NCBI GenBank assembly: GCA_905250025.1
Contig: CAJNOJ010000002.1
Location: forward strand, 744,001 to 808,000
Length of the DNA: 64,000 nucleotides
Reading direction: 5' to 3'
DNA from: Adineta ricciae
Lineage: Eukaryota > Rotifera > Eurotatoria > Adinetida > Adinetidae
The notes beneath the pieces are model-generated. The model searched no databases. It was not told where the DNA came from and saw only the letters and a list, made by a program, of their open reading frames with translations. A program made the position numbers and the translations under genes. Positions 1 to 16,136 of the stretch are shown here, piece by piece. The stretch's first letter is position 1; each line of letters begins with the position of its first letter.

Positions 1-1062
1 TGATCACCATACTGTATTAGCATTCAGATTTAGTGGTCGATAGTGAAGCTCACACATGTATATATATATAAATATATCCTATGTTTCCTACTCAGTATTA
101 AGAATAACTGAAGAGACTTGCGTACGAATTCGGTAAGTCATTTTTGAATTTGTTTCGTCTTTTTTTTCGGATTTTGATAGTCTTAATCAGAAGAAATTAT
201 TCTTGTGAAAAGTAATTTGCATGAACTATATAGATCGACAGACGGGAAACTTCGAATGTCTATGCAATACTCATTTGCATAATAATCATTAGGAAAAGAT
301 GAGAGGAGAATGAAGGTTTATTTTTGATTTGAGAATCATTTCGAGGAAAATTGACGAATGAATCGAATCTTTTGTTGAATATCAAGTGACATCCAATCTT
401 GATATTCATGAGAGATGAAAAACAACATAGGTGTAGATGTGCACGTCTGGTCATAGAACGAACAAGCGACCGAAACGATTCAACATTTGCCCAATGCTTA
501 GCAGGGCCAAGGGATTAGTGTATGTAATGAAAAGAAAACGACAACGAAGACGAATGAGTATGATGATGCGTCGTTGTTATTCTCGTTTGTGATATACTCT
601 TTCTCTTCTCTTCTCTATTTTCCATTATGACACCCATACTAAGTCAATAGAAATGTGCGTAAACCAATAGGAGAAGAGTCCAAACGGAAATCATTCCGTT
701 TTATCGATGAAGGGAAAATTAAATAAATCAACAGAGACGATTCGCTGTGGCATAGTTGATTTCTTTTGTTGAGAAAACGGAAATGACTATTCTCCTCTGC
801 ATCTTCTTCTCACCTATGTTCAACATTGAGCGTGAAGTTAGCGAGAGATTCCTTCGATTTTTTTCTCTTTATATGCACCAAATAAACGCACGCGCAGCAA
901 AAATGAAACATTGGTCAAAAAGAAAAGGCACAACAAAACAAAAAAAAAAGAATGTGTGTGTTAGAGACAGAGAAAAACGAAACTAACATATATATAAAAC
1001 AGAGAAAAAGCCAAAAACGCTCTTGTCTTTCTTTGTTTTGGATATCACAAAAGGATTTTAGT
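1..1062. other. Non-coding flank downstream of the Pitx gene
   Basis: I see no convincing gene here. The short open frames are rich in low-complexity codons and lack any family motif. A TATA dinucleotide run lies near 58-77 and A-rich tracts near 935-955. The stretch probably holds the 3' UTR of the minus-strand homeobox gene and intergenic DNA. Confidence 0.5.
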
Positions 1063-3219
<2,157 letters not shown>

Positions 3220-3409
3220 CTGTTGTTGAGTATCAAACTGTTCAGGTGTAAAGTAAGATGCGGTTGGTGTTTGATACATTCGATTGGCACCATGAAAATA
3301 GTGATGATGATGATATTGCAAGTGTGATGGATTGAAGTAATCAGCATAATCAGCGTGTATGGGCGCATTTAGAAGCGTAGCAAGTGTTTCATTTGGATTA
3401 TCCATTTTT
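3220..3409 (-). repeat. Exact 190-bp copy of the Pitx first-exon start, next to an N
   Basis: Bases 3220-3409 match 2236-2425 at a constant offset of 984 with no difference that I can see. The copy encodes the first residues of Pitx (from [12 protein letters not shown]) and then runs into unrelated sequence, so it cannot make a homeodomain protein. Its distal end abuts the single N of the window at 3410, and the original continues differently from 2426. Perfect identity at a gap points to a contig-join or haplotype artefact more than to a real partial duplication. If real, it is a very recent truncated duplicate. Confidence 0.85.
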
Positions 3410-3641
3410 NAAAAAATCGGTTGAGAGGATAGAGAAACTAATGACATTAAAGAGTTCCGTAGAGCAAACGAGCGAACGAGCGACCGAGCACGAACGATCA
3501 CTTTTGTAGACAAAGAAGGAGGAGAGGGAGAGAGAGAGAGAAAGAACACGATTTTTGTTGTCCACATAACTACACAAAAAGAATAAAAAAACGACAATCG
3601 TCTGTTGTTGTTCGTTATGCTCAGTCTTATTAGCAGTGCCA
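3410..3641. other. Assembly gap base (N) and short non-coding spacer
   Basis: The only ambiguous base is at 3410. The sequence after it includes a GAGA run near 3520-3545 and leads into the start of the agrin gene. It may belong to a different contig or haplotype from the sequence to its left. Confidence 0.5.
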
Positions 3642-6600
3642 ATGAGCACAGTAACTGGTAAATCTTACGTGGTTGCTGTTGATCAGCAGCAACAGGAGAA
3701 AAATCGGAAATTTCTGCGTATTATCCTTATCTTCGTTGGCGTTATCATATTGCTGGCCGCGTTGTTCCTTGCCATTGTCATTTACAGAACACTTAAGACA
3801 GGTGCTTTTCTCTTTGATTCTTTCCGCTTTCGAGTGTACTTATTTGCTATTCTGAAATATTCCAGGTGTTCAAAGGAAAAGTTTTACTGCAGTTGATAGT
3901 AATAGTACTGAGTTTACTTCTAGTAAGTCGTGTTTGGAAAGAGAAACATGATTTAATTGTTGTTTTTATTAGATCAATCGTTACAAGACTTTCGGTCTGC
4001 ACGGAGTAAGTAAAACTGTTCATTGTTTTCGGAGAGTGAATGTGTGTATTTCCCAGCATGTCAATATGGACGAACAGAATGTGAATTTCGGGCGACATGC
4101 ACTTTGGAAAATGAATGTCGGTGTCTATTTAATTGTAATGACCAGGGTGAATCTGTTCGCGATGAAACCACTGGAATAACTTATTCTAATCAATGTCAAT
4201 TAGACAGAGCAAGATGTAACACTTATTACCAATCACTAGTGTCCAAAGAAGGTAACTATCACGAAAGATGATGATAGATGATCTTTATTCAAAAGATTTA
4301 GCTTGTTCGTCGATGATATGTTCCGATGGATCGAAATGCGAAATGGACACCGATGGTTTGCCTTACTGTTCTTGTCCAGACGAATGCAATAAATACAATT
4401 ATGGCAGATCATCCGACGGACCCGTTTGTGGTACGGATAATCAAACATACAAAACCGTATGTGATTTAAATAAAAAAGCGTGTCGAACTCGAGAGAATCT
4501 AACTGTGGCATATACTGGCGAGTGTCGTATGTATTTCTGCGAAGAGAAAAACAAACAAACAAACATGCGGAGAGAAATCTCTTTATATTTAGAAGGTTGT
4601 CATCACGCGAATTGTCCTCCAAGTGCAAATCAATGCAATCCTCACACCCAATGTTCAGCGGAATATTATCCAATATGTGCAAGTAATCTTCAAGAGTATT
4701 CGAATGAATGTGAAATGCATAAATATGCATGTCAATCAAATATACATTTAAGTAAATTGCATGTTGGCTCGTGCGATTTACTCGAACAACAACGATTAGT
4801 AGAAGGTAAAAGAAATAAGAGAGAATAAGGCTGATTTGATTTGTTCTCGAGGTTAAATGTTCACCCATCGATCTTCTTCATTTTTCGATTATTGTCAAAT
4901 TTGTTGAAAAGAAACCGAATGATTCTTTTTCCTTCTTAGCTAATTTGCATTAATCGATAGTGATGTCTCTCGACAATCAGTTTTCCTTTTTCTTTTCTCT
5001 TCCTTGTCCTTTGCTTAAGCGTCAAGTACTCCCGAGAGATCTGCGATTGACTCACAGCTTTCCTTTTCTGTGGTTTTTCAGCTTGTAAACCACTTATGTG
5101 TTTTAATGGGAAAACATGTATGATCGAAAATGGTATTGGTGTTTGCCGATGTTTATTCAATTGTTCATCACAAGAAAACACAGTAAAACGATATACTACA
5201 AAGAAGACAATGCTTGGAAATTTCTCTTTTTTTTCTCAAGGTATGCGGATCAAATGGAATCATCTATCGAAATCTATGTGAACTGGAACGTGATCGTTGT
5301 CTGCGTGAAGAGAATATTGTACCGGTTGATCATTCCTACTGTAAGTTACACACGCCTATTTGCTTAACCAACAAAGATTTCTTTTTTTCCCTTATGCCCA
5401 TTTTACTTCTGATTAATTGTCAATATTACTAGTTCCAATGTTTGATTACAAAACAAAGTCTGAGAAAGAACAGAAATTAATGAAATGAGAGAGGCAGAGA
5501 GACACGAACAGACAATTAAATTTCGCGAAATATTTTTAGGTATATCAACATGTGAAACCATCCATTGTCCATATGGACAATGCCGAAAAAACGACAATGG
5601 TCAAGTGAAATGTGAATGCACACAATGTTCAGGACCATACTCAGATCAGGACAAAATTTGCGGTAACAATGGCATCACGTACTCGTAAGTGATCGGGAAT
5701 CGTTGATGTTCGTGTCTATTTCAAAAGCTACATTTAGATCGAAATGTCATTTGGAATACGATGCCTGTACGCGCCATTCGAACATAGAACCGATTCATAT
5801 GGGAGAGTGTAACAATTGTCATAATGTGACGTGTCCATTCTTTGGTGAATGCCGATCAGAACAGGGAAATTACAGTTGCAATTGCCCATCGAAAGAGACA
5901 TGTCCACCGACTCGAGTATGTTCCTGGTTTGTTCAGTTGTAGATTTAGCGTTCGAAGAGAAGAGAAATGTTCGAGATATAAAATATGATTATTTGATTGA
6001 AAACTAATGTTACTAAATGTCATTCTAAGTAACATGTTCTATTGATGACTTTGTCTGTTCGATGTCGAATTCATCGGAGATTGAGTGTGGTTACGTAACT
6101 CTGATGGTGCTTGTGATCGTGACGATTTTGAGAATGATTAATAAGAAAATAGAATAAATCATTGAATGATATGTGAATAATCTTTGACAAAAAGAAATGT
6201 AATTAAAGAGATAGAAACAATTAACATTTTTTTTTAAAGTTTTTTTTTATTACAAATCATTTGATGAACCGATTTTTAGAATGATGACTCATACGCCATC
6301 TGTGCAAGTAATCAACAATTATTTTCCAATCAATGTGAAATGAACATTCGATCATGTGAACTACAAACTCATCTCTACGCTATTGCACCACAGTATTGCA
6401 CTCGAGAAACAAACGATCCTGGTAAACGAAATTTTAGCACTTGTCATTTCAATTTTTACCTTTTTGAATAGACTATAATCGCGAATGTAATTATGATGAA
6501 CCATTATTCGACGCGATATTGAATCGTAATACAGAATGTGACACTCTTGGACGTTGTCCGATGAATAGCTATTGTAACCCGCAAACTAACCGATGTTGTG

Positions 6601-9600
6601 TTCGAGGTAAATCAGAGACAATGTGATCAGTCGATTTGAATCAATCGTGTTTTGTAGTTATAACGGCTATACTACCCTATCGAACGTGTTCATCGAATAG
6701 TCAATGTGGCAAGAATATGGTGTGTTTAAGTGGCCTGTGTGAATGTGCTAGACAAAATTTTGTACCAGCAAGAAAAAAACGAGAATGCGGTAAGCGATTG
6801 AAGTTCGTTTTCTTACTTTGTTTATCAATGATCTCTTTCGGAATATAGTTGCTGTTCCACATCTAATGATGGGTTCAACTTGTACTGACTCGCCATATGG
6901 TTGTTGTAGTGACAATATTACTATTTCACCTAGTCTAGATCGACGTGGATGCCCAGGTGAGAAGATCAGTCTGAAGAAAACAGTCTTCGTCATTTATTCT
7001 ATTCGTTCAGAATATTGTCAATGTCATTCAACTGGATCATTACAATCTTCGTGTGATCCAATGACAAATGCATGTTACTGTCGGCCAGCTGTCGGTGGAT
7101 CGAGTTGTTCGCATTGTGAAAATGAATATTGGGGATTTTCACGCATCTTGACACATAATAATACCGGATGTACTCGTGAGTTTCGCCTGATTAGCATAAC
7201 GAATAGTCTTCAATGGAAATATTCATAGCCTGTGGTTGTCATCCGTATGGTTCAACACGAAAAGATTGTCTTCAAGATACTGGCGAATGCGCTTGCCATT
7301 CATTTGCCACAGGTCGTCAATGTGATAAATGCATTGATTCATCGTTGACATTGACCGAACGTGGATGCATCAATAGTTCGTATTCTAATCGAATAGAAAT
7401 CGAAATTTTCCATTCTGTAATACTAATTCTAGTACATAAAAATCGTCGTCGTCCACGATCATGTCGAGATCTTGAGTGTCTTTTTGAAGGTATATGTCAA
7501 ATCGTACATGGTCATCCTCGTTGCACATGTCATCATGTAACATGTACAACTGATGAGCAACGTCCAATGGATATATGTGCATCGGATGGGCGAACTTATA
7601 AATCGAAATGTACAATCAAGAAACAACAATGTTTAAAACAATACGAAATTGGTTTAATCTATCCAGGTGTTTGTACAGGTAAGATATTCGATAGTTCTTG
7701 ATCAAAATTGAGATGATGTCTGGTTATGTAATTTAGCAACTGATAGTTCATCAAAGGAATACAGTCAGATGGAAGAAGATTTCTCGACGCAAGAGGAAGA
7801 AGATATTTCACCTGATTACTCATCACCGATGATGCCCGTTGATTCAAGTAAGAGAGTTGATTTTATTGTGTTGAATTTTGAAAAAGATTGATCTCTTTCA
7901 GAACGATGTGTAACGAATTCCGATTGTGGAGAAAATATGGTTTGTCTGTCGGAGTTTTGCGAATGTGCCAAACAGAAATACAAACGAATACCAGGACCAC
8001 GATGCGTGGCGCGTAAGCTGATCTTCTTGTTGTTTAGTGTATGTCTGTGCGCAAAATAAACACTATCGCTTCGCGACAAAGAGCATTTCTCTGATAACTC
8101 AATTAACTCTTTTATTAATTTTAGCTCATTCAAATCTCGTTGCCACAAATTATACACGTAAGTAAAGGATTATTCAAAAAAAAACATAAAAGAAAATAAA
8201 AACTGCTCTCTTTGCCTATCTAGTTAATCCCGTTCGTCGTACAACTATGGGTGCTTGTCTACGACGTACTCCATGTGAGAATCAAGCAACCTGTATCGAT
8301 AGACCAGATGGAAACTACAAATGTCTGTGTGCATTCGGTTGGCAGGGACGACATTGTAATGAAAGTAAGAGTTTTTCTTTTTTCAAACAAAATCGACTGT
8401 ATCTCTTGTTATTTGATTCCCATTGAATATTTTACGTTTTAATGTACTTACACTTTTCTTCGAAAGGATTCGAAGTGACAATTCCACATTTCAATCGTCA
8501 ATCGTACTTTGAACTGAAGTTTCAAATCTCTACTAAACCAAACGAGAATCAACTTCTTCGTATTGATCTCATATTTGCGTCTGAACATCAAAATGGTCTA
8601 CTTCTTTATGCTGATGATAAATTAACCGAATTTTACTTCATTATCTCCATTCGAAATAGAATTCTTGATATAACGTACGAATGCTTTTGTCTCTTTTGAT
8701 GAAAATTCGATTTCACATCTCTCAAGGGTTCGTCTTGATCATTTTATCTCGACAATTCAATTATCAGACATGATTGAACTTGATAAATATGCTCGTCTAC
8801 AAGTACATATTTTACATAATGAAATACGTGCAAGATTGAATGATGGGAACATTTCATCAAGTAAAGATTTTCTCAATCGAATGAAACTTCTCATATAAAT
8901 CTATTTTGAAGGATTATTACCATTTGGTAGTTCATTTAAAAGTACACTATATCTCGGAGGTTTACCCGATTCTCTTCGTTCGTAAGTGATTTCTTTCGAT
9001 TTCAATTTCTATTTTACAATTGCATTATCTCGTAGTCTTTATCAACGTTTTCATCTTGATGACGGGTTTCAAGGATGTATCCACGAAGTGTCTATCAACG
9101 GTCGACGATTAACATTCAATAATTCTGATCATCATATCATTCTCAGCGCGCAAAATATTGGTTTGTTCCGACTTCGATTGTTTGCTCCATCTAATTATTT
9201 GATTTTCATAGATGAATGCATCGCAAATCCATGTCGATCAGGTATTGCATCATGTCAAAACGAAACTCGTTGTATGCCAATACGAAATAATGACGCGAAC
9301 AGTTATAAATGTGTGTGCGATGATTACCTATCGTCATCAAATACTGATTGTTTGACATCATCCATTGATCGATGTTCAACAAAACCATGTACTTATGACC
9401 AACAATGTATTAATGTGTATCCGAATAATTATACGTGTATTTGTTCAAATTGCTCTTCAAGTTTGTTCATTGTGAATTGTTATTGCACAATGTAATGTTT
9501 TATTTGATTAGGTTATCAATATATCGCTGGATTTTACACAAATAGTTATATAAAACGTCCTCCACTGGAACCCATTGAACATACGGGAAAGTTTACATTG

Positions 9601-10921
9601 GAAATCTGGTTTCTAAGCGAAAGCTCATCAGGTTTGATCAGCTGTTAGAATCAATGTTTTCCGAAAACTTTCTGTTCGTTTAGGTTTACTGATCTACAGT
9701 GATCATGTTAACGCGAAAAAAGGATATTTTACTATTTCCATTCAAAGACGAATGGTCATCTGTACTATTATGATTGGTGGTAAAACAATGTCACTTAGGT
9801 AATGTTCATCGAAATCGAAGTCTATATATTCTACTCAAGAAACGTTGTTTTAGCTCTCGATATCCGATCGAATTGAATAAATGGCATCAAGCGATCATTG
9901 AAATTTATGGTCAAAAATTAACTTTAATTGTCGATCAGGAACCTCCTGTTGTCACCTATGAACTATTTTCTGTAAATATGCTCTGGCCACGTTCATTCAC
10001 ATTCATTGGCAATCTTCCAATTCAATATCGTTCCTTCGATATGTTCCCAAATTCGATTCTCTTCGAAGGATTTCACGGTGCCATACAAAAAGTAATCCGA
10101 ATCAAACGTGCTTAATCTCGCTAATCTCATTTCAAATTTAGATTGTTGTCAATAATCATTCATTGAAAGATATTCGTCAAGACGCAATTGAATTATACAA
10201 CATCAGTGAATATGCTGGTTACCCTTGCCATCCGAATCCTTGTGCACTCGATGAGATTTGTCAACAAATTGAACTGAATAACTACACATGTCAGTTACGA
10301 TCAAAACAATCGATGTCAAATGAAATGTCAATTGAATTAGATGGAAAACAGAACTTGATTTATTCATATTTACCATTGAATTTCCATCGGAATTACTTTA
10401 AACTACAATTTCGAACGACGAATTCGTATGGTTTAATATTTTATCTTGGAAATACAACACTCAGCGCTTTTTCTCAATATATGTCATTAACAATTGTTAA
10501 TGGTTTTCTACAATTTACAGCTAAACTTGATCGAGATTCCAATGAAGTTTTCCTCCTGACAAAAATTCGAGTCGACGACGGTCAATGGCATCGCATTGAG
10601 ATCGAAAGGTTTGAGTTCTCATCTTTCTGAATAGAAGCTCACGATTGTGTTTTCAGATATCGTCGTCGAATAACAATGAAACTCGATGATAACTATCCCC
10701 GTCGTGTGATTTCTTCCAGTCGTATCACGGAATTTCGTCCATATCCGACCTATATTCATATTGGTGGTTATCAACATCTCTGTGCATATAATGAGCAACA
10801 TTGTCACGCCTATCGTGGATGTATAAAAAACATTTTTCTTGATAAATACTTTCTCGATTTACTCAACGATGAAATTAATCAAATGTCTTCATTAAAACCT
10901 TGTCAAGCACTCGCCGGATAA
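3642..10921 (+). CDS. AGRN: Transmembrane agrin-like heparan-sulfate proteoglycan (many exons)
   Basis: Likely a cell-surface basement-membrane organiser of the agrin family. The ATG at 3642 starts a short cytoplasmic N terminus and one hydrophobic helix (IILIFVGVIILLAALFLAIV), so it is a type II membrane protein like TM-agrin. About seven follistatin/Kazal modules follow (about 4050-6420 and 7460-7675). Between them lie Cys-rich segments and two laminin-EGF modules (about 7015-7375; CHPYGSTRKDC). Next come a Ser/Glu-rich linker, a Cys-rich EB-like module, an EGF (8230-8360), and LamG domains near 8465-9160, 9510-10150 and 10300-10920, separated by EGF-like modules. Exons are short and nearly every module is flanked by GT-AG introns. 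I do not see an NtA or a clear SEA domain. Internal exon borders are approximate; the family call is firm. Confidence 0.88.
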
Positions 10922-11053
10922 CCAACCTTCTAGACAGTATTTTTTTTTCTCTCTCAATTCTTTGTTTGTTTGTTTTTTTATTGATAAAAAGATTTCGATT
11001 TCAATTGGTAGTGAGTATTAACAAAAGAAAAACGGAGTATTATTGATTTCATT

Positions 11054-13789
11054 TTAAAAATTGACTGTTAAACTAAGTTCGTCTTTCAGCGACCGACAGG
11101 AACCGTGACCCCACATAACAATATGAGGCAAATGTTTCGTTAGAGATTGTAGAAAGGGTGAGTCTTGCAAATCACATCGATACAACGTGATTTGAATATC
11201 AAACGCATATGACGGATTTGAAGTTTGAACATCGACAATCGTTTCCGTTCGTGGTTTGATGAAGGAGTTGTGCACATTGAAATTCACTGCATAGGATGAA
11301 GTCACGTCGATTTGATAAGACGAGGCATGTCGAAAAGTAAAGCGATAGTTTTTGGATCGATTTATGGAAGTGAGTTCGACTTGTTTGAATGGCATGGTGC
11401 GATTGAACTTATCATCAAATGAACAGCTAGTTGATGATGAACATTCACGATTCTGTAAGGTGAGACCAGTTCGGCGCGAAATCTCATCAAGCGTTGGCGA
11501 TAGATTGAGAAGGCTCATTGATTTAAGTTGAATCGATGCGTGTGACGAATAAACAGGAATCTCAGTTGGAAAATGATTGGTATTGAGTAATTTATAAACT
11601 ACGCGCGAACTATGTGCAACATCGATGATTTTTGGATGTGTACTGTTAAATGGTTGCCGTGTACAGGCAACAATGAACACAATGAGACAACTAATTGCTA
11701 ATAGAATCAATGTTCGGCTATAATTCAACGTTCGTTGAATATTTGGTATAAATATAACAAAAAATATCGCTGCTGGTATGACAACCAACGCACAAATTAG
11801 AAGATCTTGAGGAAAGCGTATGCTGGACATACTTGGTCGACCCATCATCGGTATCGCTAAACGAACGAGACGACTCGTCATCTCCAACGTATGGATAAGT
11901 GGTATCAGCGTGACGATATAAGGTACAAATAGCCAATACCATCCTTGTTCATTAAATAGAATGACTACATGTTTTTTCATCCATCGGAAATTGAATTCAA
12001 TAACAATTATGATTAAATAAATGGGACATAAAAATATAGACCATAGAAGAAAGACGTAAAGTGATCGAAAACCGAGATAGATCGAAATTGACATAAGAAA
12101 AGCAAAAAATAATAGTAAGGCTAGATGACGTTCGAAATTAAAACAATGTCGATCAATGTAATCGATTGTGTTCAATTCCATTGGATTCTTTTTCGGATAT
12201 TTCGAGAGAATTGATCGACGTAAACATGACCAGAGAGCTTCGACAAGGATAATGCCAATCAGGCACGGTAAACCATAAAGAAAAACAGGCAACGTGGCAT
12301 TACCATACCAGGATAATGGTCGAAGTTTTGAAGTAATCAATGCGATAAGAAGAGCGACAAGTATACCGAATATGATTGATAAAAGATAGCAAAATAGAAA
12401 GAGAAATATGAAAATAACTCGGAGAATTAATGGATAATTAAAATAGAAATAGATTGAAAAGGATGAATTGTCACTCGAAGAATATCTTCGATACCAAAAA
12501 TGATCAATGACGATAACAACAATTCCTATTAAAACAGTCAATCCAATAAGAATCGATTGAACGATGACTGATGTCGTTTTCGTATAAGTTATCAAATGTT
12601 GGCCAAGAATATCAAAATAAATCATATCCTCATCGTCGAATATGCTCGCTGGTAGCTCAAGATCGATTTTTCCGAGAAGAATCGAACGAGACAAAGCTAA
12701 AATATTTTCACCCAAATGTTGTAACGCGCCTATTTCCACAATCGATGGTCTATCAATTAATGTGTGATAATTATACCCGTCAAGATAATAGGCAAAATCA
12801 TAGCCTGACAGTGATCCATGGGTAGTGAATACACTGTAATCTGTATCCGATCCAGTTGCTCCAAGAATATCATCGCCAATGACATTTGCATGTGGTCTTG
12901 GGACATGAGCATAATCTTTAATCAATTGTGATGGTTTGACACGGTACAGGATGGCTTTTTCATGGCCACCAGCTGAATCAATATTCATAAAGCGTCGTAT
13001 ATCATTTTTCCATTTGTGATTCGAAACAAAGACTTCAGCACCTTCCATACCCATTTCTTCGGCTGCGGTGAGGAGAACAATTAAATTGACTTGAGAAAAT
13101 GTAATCGTCGGGTCGCTGACAAGATTTGAAAGAACTTCAAGTAGAATGGTTACGCCCGAACCATCATCACTACCACCCGGACTGAATTCCACTATTGAGC
13201 ACATAGATATTTGACTTCGAGCAAAAAAGACCGAAAGTAGAACTTATGCTTTACCTGAATCATAGTGAACAGCTAACATTAAACAGGGTGCGTTTGGCGA
13301 GGAGTTTGAATTGGATACTCTGACAGCAATATTCTGTAGATCTTTCGTTTTAGCTACAGAGAAATTTTGTAAACTGAGCTCAAATCGAATGTTTGGCTGA
13401 GCCATTGCACGAACGCGATCGATTTCTGAGATGAGAAATGCGCGTGTCAGATAATCGGCTCGTGTGTTACTAACCCGAGGCCCATACTGAGTTAAATTCG
13501 GATAAAAATCACGGGCACGTTCTTCACTAAACTCATTTAACGGTATCGTTCGTGATTTAACGGTTGGTAAAGCATATGAAAAATGGAGAGCAAGTGGAGC
13601 AGCAAGAATAAATAAACATCCGAAGAGAATCACCCAAAGAAGAAGATGTTTGTACAGACATCTTTGATTAATTGGCTTGATAAATCTGAAGAGAAAGACG
13701 AATAATATCTCAGTATATGAAAATCACCGATTTTACCTTTGATGAATACTTGAAGAGAAACTCTCTACTGATATCCTATTCTTGCCCAT
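11054..13789 (-). CDS. ERMP1: ER metallopeptidase 1-like M28 zinc aminopeptidase with multiple membrane helices
   Basis: Predicted ER-membrane M28 exopeptidase of the ERMP1/Fxna family. Three exons (13737-13789, 13255-13685, 11054-13191) join to 873 codons, close to the family's usual size. The splices restore HYDSVEFSPGGSDDGSG, the ERMP1-type first metal-binding block. Further M28 residues are visible: TAAEEMGMEG (catalytic and metal Glu), a SDTD segment, and YNYHT (metal His). One helix precedes the peptidase domain (WVILFGCLFILAAPLAL), and about eight more fill the C-terminal half, followed by a lumenal tail. The start at 13789 gives the short cytosolic leader MGKNRISVESF and is separated from the next exon by a GT-AG intron of about 50 nt. 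It converges with the agrin gene, leaving about 130 bp between stops. Confidence 0.9.
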
Positions 13790-15622
13790 CTTTCGCTTTC
13801 TCACTCAAGTGATATGAAACTATTGCAAGTCAAGGACATTTTTTATAATCGAATTTTTACGAGTCTATCGAAAGTATTCTTTCTGGTATGTTTCTTTTTG
13901 TTCTAATCATATTTTGTGACCCTTTTTCTTATGATTTCAATATGTACAATATGATGACGTCTACTATTAAAACGAACTTATCAAAGTTGAATCTTTTCGA
14001 TATGAAAGAAAAGCAACACAAAGTCGAGTTCGTCTATACAATCCGAACGAAACGACATTATGGAGATTCGTATCTCTTATCTTAGACATTTATGCATGTA
14101 TGTATAAATAGATTTACCTTTTCAATATATATGGATATCGCTGACGAGTTGTATAATCGAGAGAATTGTTCTTTAGATCAAAAAATATTTCGTGTTCATC
14201 TTGCGGCTGTTGTTTTCTTTCGATTGTCGATAATAACAGGATATTTTCAACTTTAGTCGTCATCGGCGTCCGGTTGTATAAGTCTAAACGAAAATATCCT
14301 CATCCAGTCAACTAAATACTCGTTAGCAAAATTGTTTTATCTCGCAAGAGAAGCGTGTTGATAGAAACAGACAAAAGCAAAACACTGAGAATTATTATTT
14401 GCTCCATCTGTGTAATAGACATCGTTACCACGAGGCGATAGTTTATGTTTTTTTTCGTTCTTCTATTTACAGACTACATTATCGGGGAGAAAAAAATGAC
14501 ACGAAATTCTGCTATACGACACGATTGAATTACAAGTCGATAAATACTTCGGTTGGGTGAGTTATATTTCATAATGCAGTTAAGTTTGTTACTTGAAAGA
14601 CAGCACAGGTGAAATAGTGACGCGAAATGATACTTGCGAAACCTGCCATTCGATTTGCTCGGAAGAATGTGACAGCTTGTCGATGGTACGCTTTTGAAAA
14701 TGAATGAATGAAACCTTTCATTTCTTCAAAGCAAGATTTTTCTGCAATGTTTATTTTGTTTTACTTCGAAAGAGTACAACAAGTAAATCTACATTGACTC
14801 TTGACAATATAATTCTACTTTGACGTACAAGTAATATGCTCATCATGAAAGGACTTCTTTGATCAATAGACCTTGATTCTTCGAAAATAGATGTCTTTGG
14901 ATTTGAATGAATGAATTCAAACTAAGCGATTCTTCATTAAGCAGAGAAAATCGCTTTTTGCGACAAGACGTCTGCATATGATTCATATAAATCATGGATA
15001 ATGAATACATTCTGTGGGTCGATTTTTTTGCCATAAAGCAGATCCGACAACAATTGGTTACGCTGACCTTCAAGATCTAGATAATTAATGCCAACAAATG
15101 GTTAATTACGAGGAAAATGAGTGACATAACCATACCAATGAGAACCATCGCAATAAATCATTCTTTTATTTTATTCCTTCAAAGCCTTGTTTTGATTAAA
15201 CACGTTAATTCTGTATTTGTGGATGTATTGATGAGTCAGACTCTAGAAACCTGCTCGGAAAAAAAATTATACAGTAGTTTGACGTATGTTTACAATAACA
15301 AGTCATCATTTTTGCCCCATCTTTGTAAAAAATATCGGTCAAGCGTGAAATATACATTCAAGTATTAGCTTTTGCAATAACGACACGATGATTATAAATC
15401 GTATATATATATATACACATTAAACGCATTCAATGAGTATCCTTATTTCATCAGTACCTATCTCATTCTCCTAAGAAATAGGTAAGTTTACTTTTCCATG
15501 CTCTAACGACCAGATTGAGAACTAATTCTTCGAAAACTCGAACAATACGCATGGCTATGAAACATGATCTTTCTCATGAATAATCATATAATTTCTCTAG
15601 AATCTTCTCTTCACTGGTAATC
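13790..15622. other. Intergenic region without a supported gene
   Basis: Several short open frames (near 13888, 14843 and 15117) show no domain, repeated residues or splice support. An ATG frame at about 14629 encodes a short basic stretch followed by a GT site and could be a first exon, but I find no matching second exon. A TA dinucleotide tract lies near 15401-15417. Confidence 0.45.
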
Positions 15623-16136
15623 ATGCAAGGCACGAACGAATGGAACGGTAAAGAAAACTTTCGACAAGAAAAAGACGTCATGTACAATGTTTGTCGATTG
15701 TAGAAAAACTATTCGATTGTTGTAACGATGGAAAAATTTGTTGTTATGGATGTTGTTGTACGCCTTGTTTATTCGGTTCAAATGCCAAGAAGATCGATGG
15801 GAAAAACTGCTTTTTGATGTGTTGTTTATACGGTCTAGCAGCTAACTTTTATCTGTGTTGTGTTCCGCATTATTTCGAACGGCAAAAATTACGTGAGAAA
15901 TATAGTTTGAAAGAAGATTCGTGTGGAGATCTGCCAGCAACAATCTGTTGTAGTCCGTGTGCTCTCTGTCAAGAAGCTCGTGAAATGAAATCAAGAGGTC
16001 AGTTTGTTTTTTGATCACTCTGATCAATGACAGTTCAATTGTTCATTTTCTTCTTCTAATAGATGATGGACCCAGTGTTGCTCACAAGCCTAATCAAAAT
16101 CAACCTGTCGTTATACAACAACCAGCACGTGAATGA
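15623..16136 (+). CDS. PLAC8 / cornifelin-family cysteine-rich protein
   Basis: Small Cys-rich PLAC8-domain protein; relatives act at membranes in metal handling, cell-size control or growth. Three exons (15623-15647, 15704-15997, 16063-16136) join to 131 codons including the stop. The tiny first exon supplies MQGTNEWN, and the join gives NEKLFDCCNDGKICCYGCC, the usual PLAC8 opening in which a Trp-containing leader precedes the Cys cluster. CTPCLFG and the later PATICCSPCALCQEAREM block are the second and third family signatures. The hydrophobic middle (CFLMCCLYGLAANFYLCC) is typical. The reading frame from 15691 alone has no ATG, which is why I place the start in the upstream exon. The substrate or role in this organism is unknown. 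Confidence 0.85.

Noticed and set aside
4236..4868. 210-residue minus-strand frame inside the agrin gene
   Set aside because: It is the shadow of conserved Kazal exons on the plus strand and has no features of its own.
14843..15368. Two short frames on opposite strands between ERMP1 and PLAC8
   Set aside because: No domain, no splice sites that extend them, and composition like surrounding non-coding DNA.
15648..15703. PLAC8 gene starting in the frame at 15691
   Set aside because: That frame has no ATG upstream of a stop; the segment fits an intron, with the true start in the exon at 15623.
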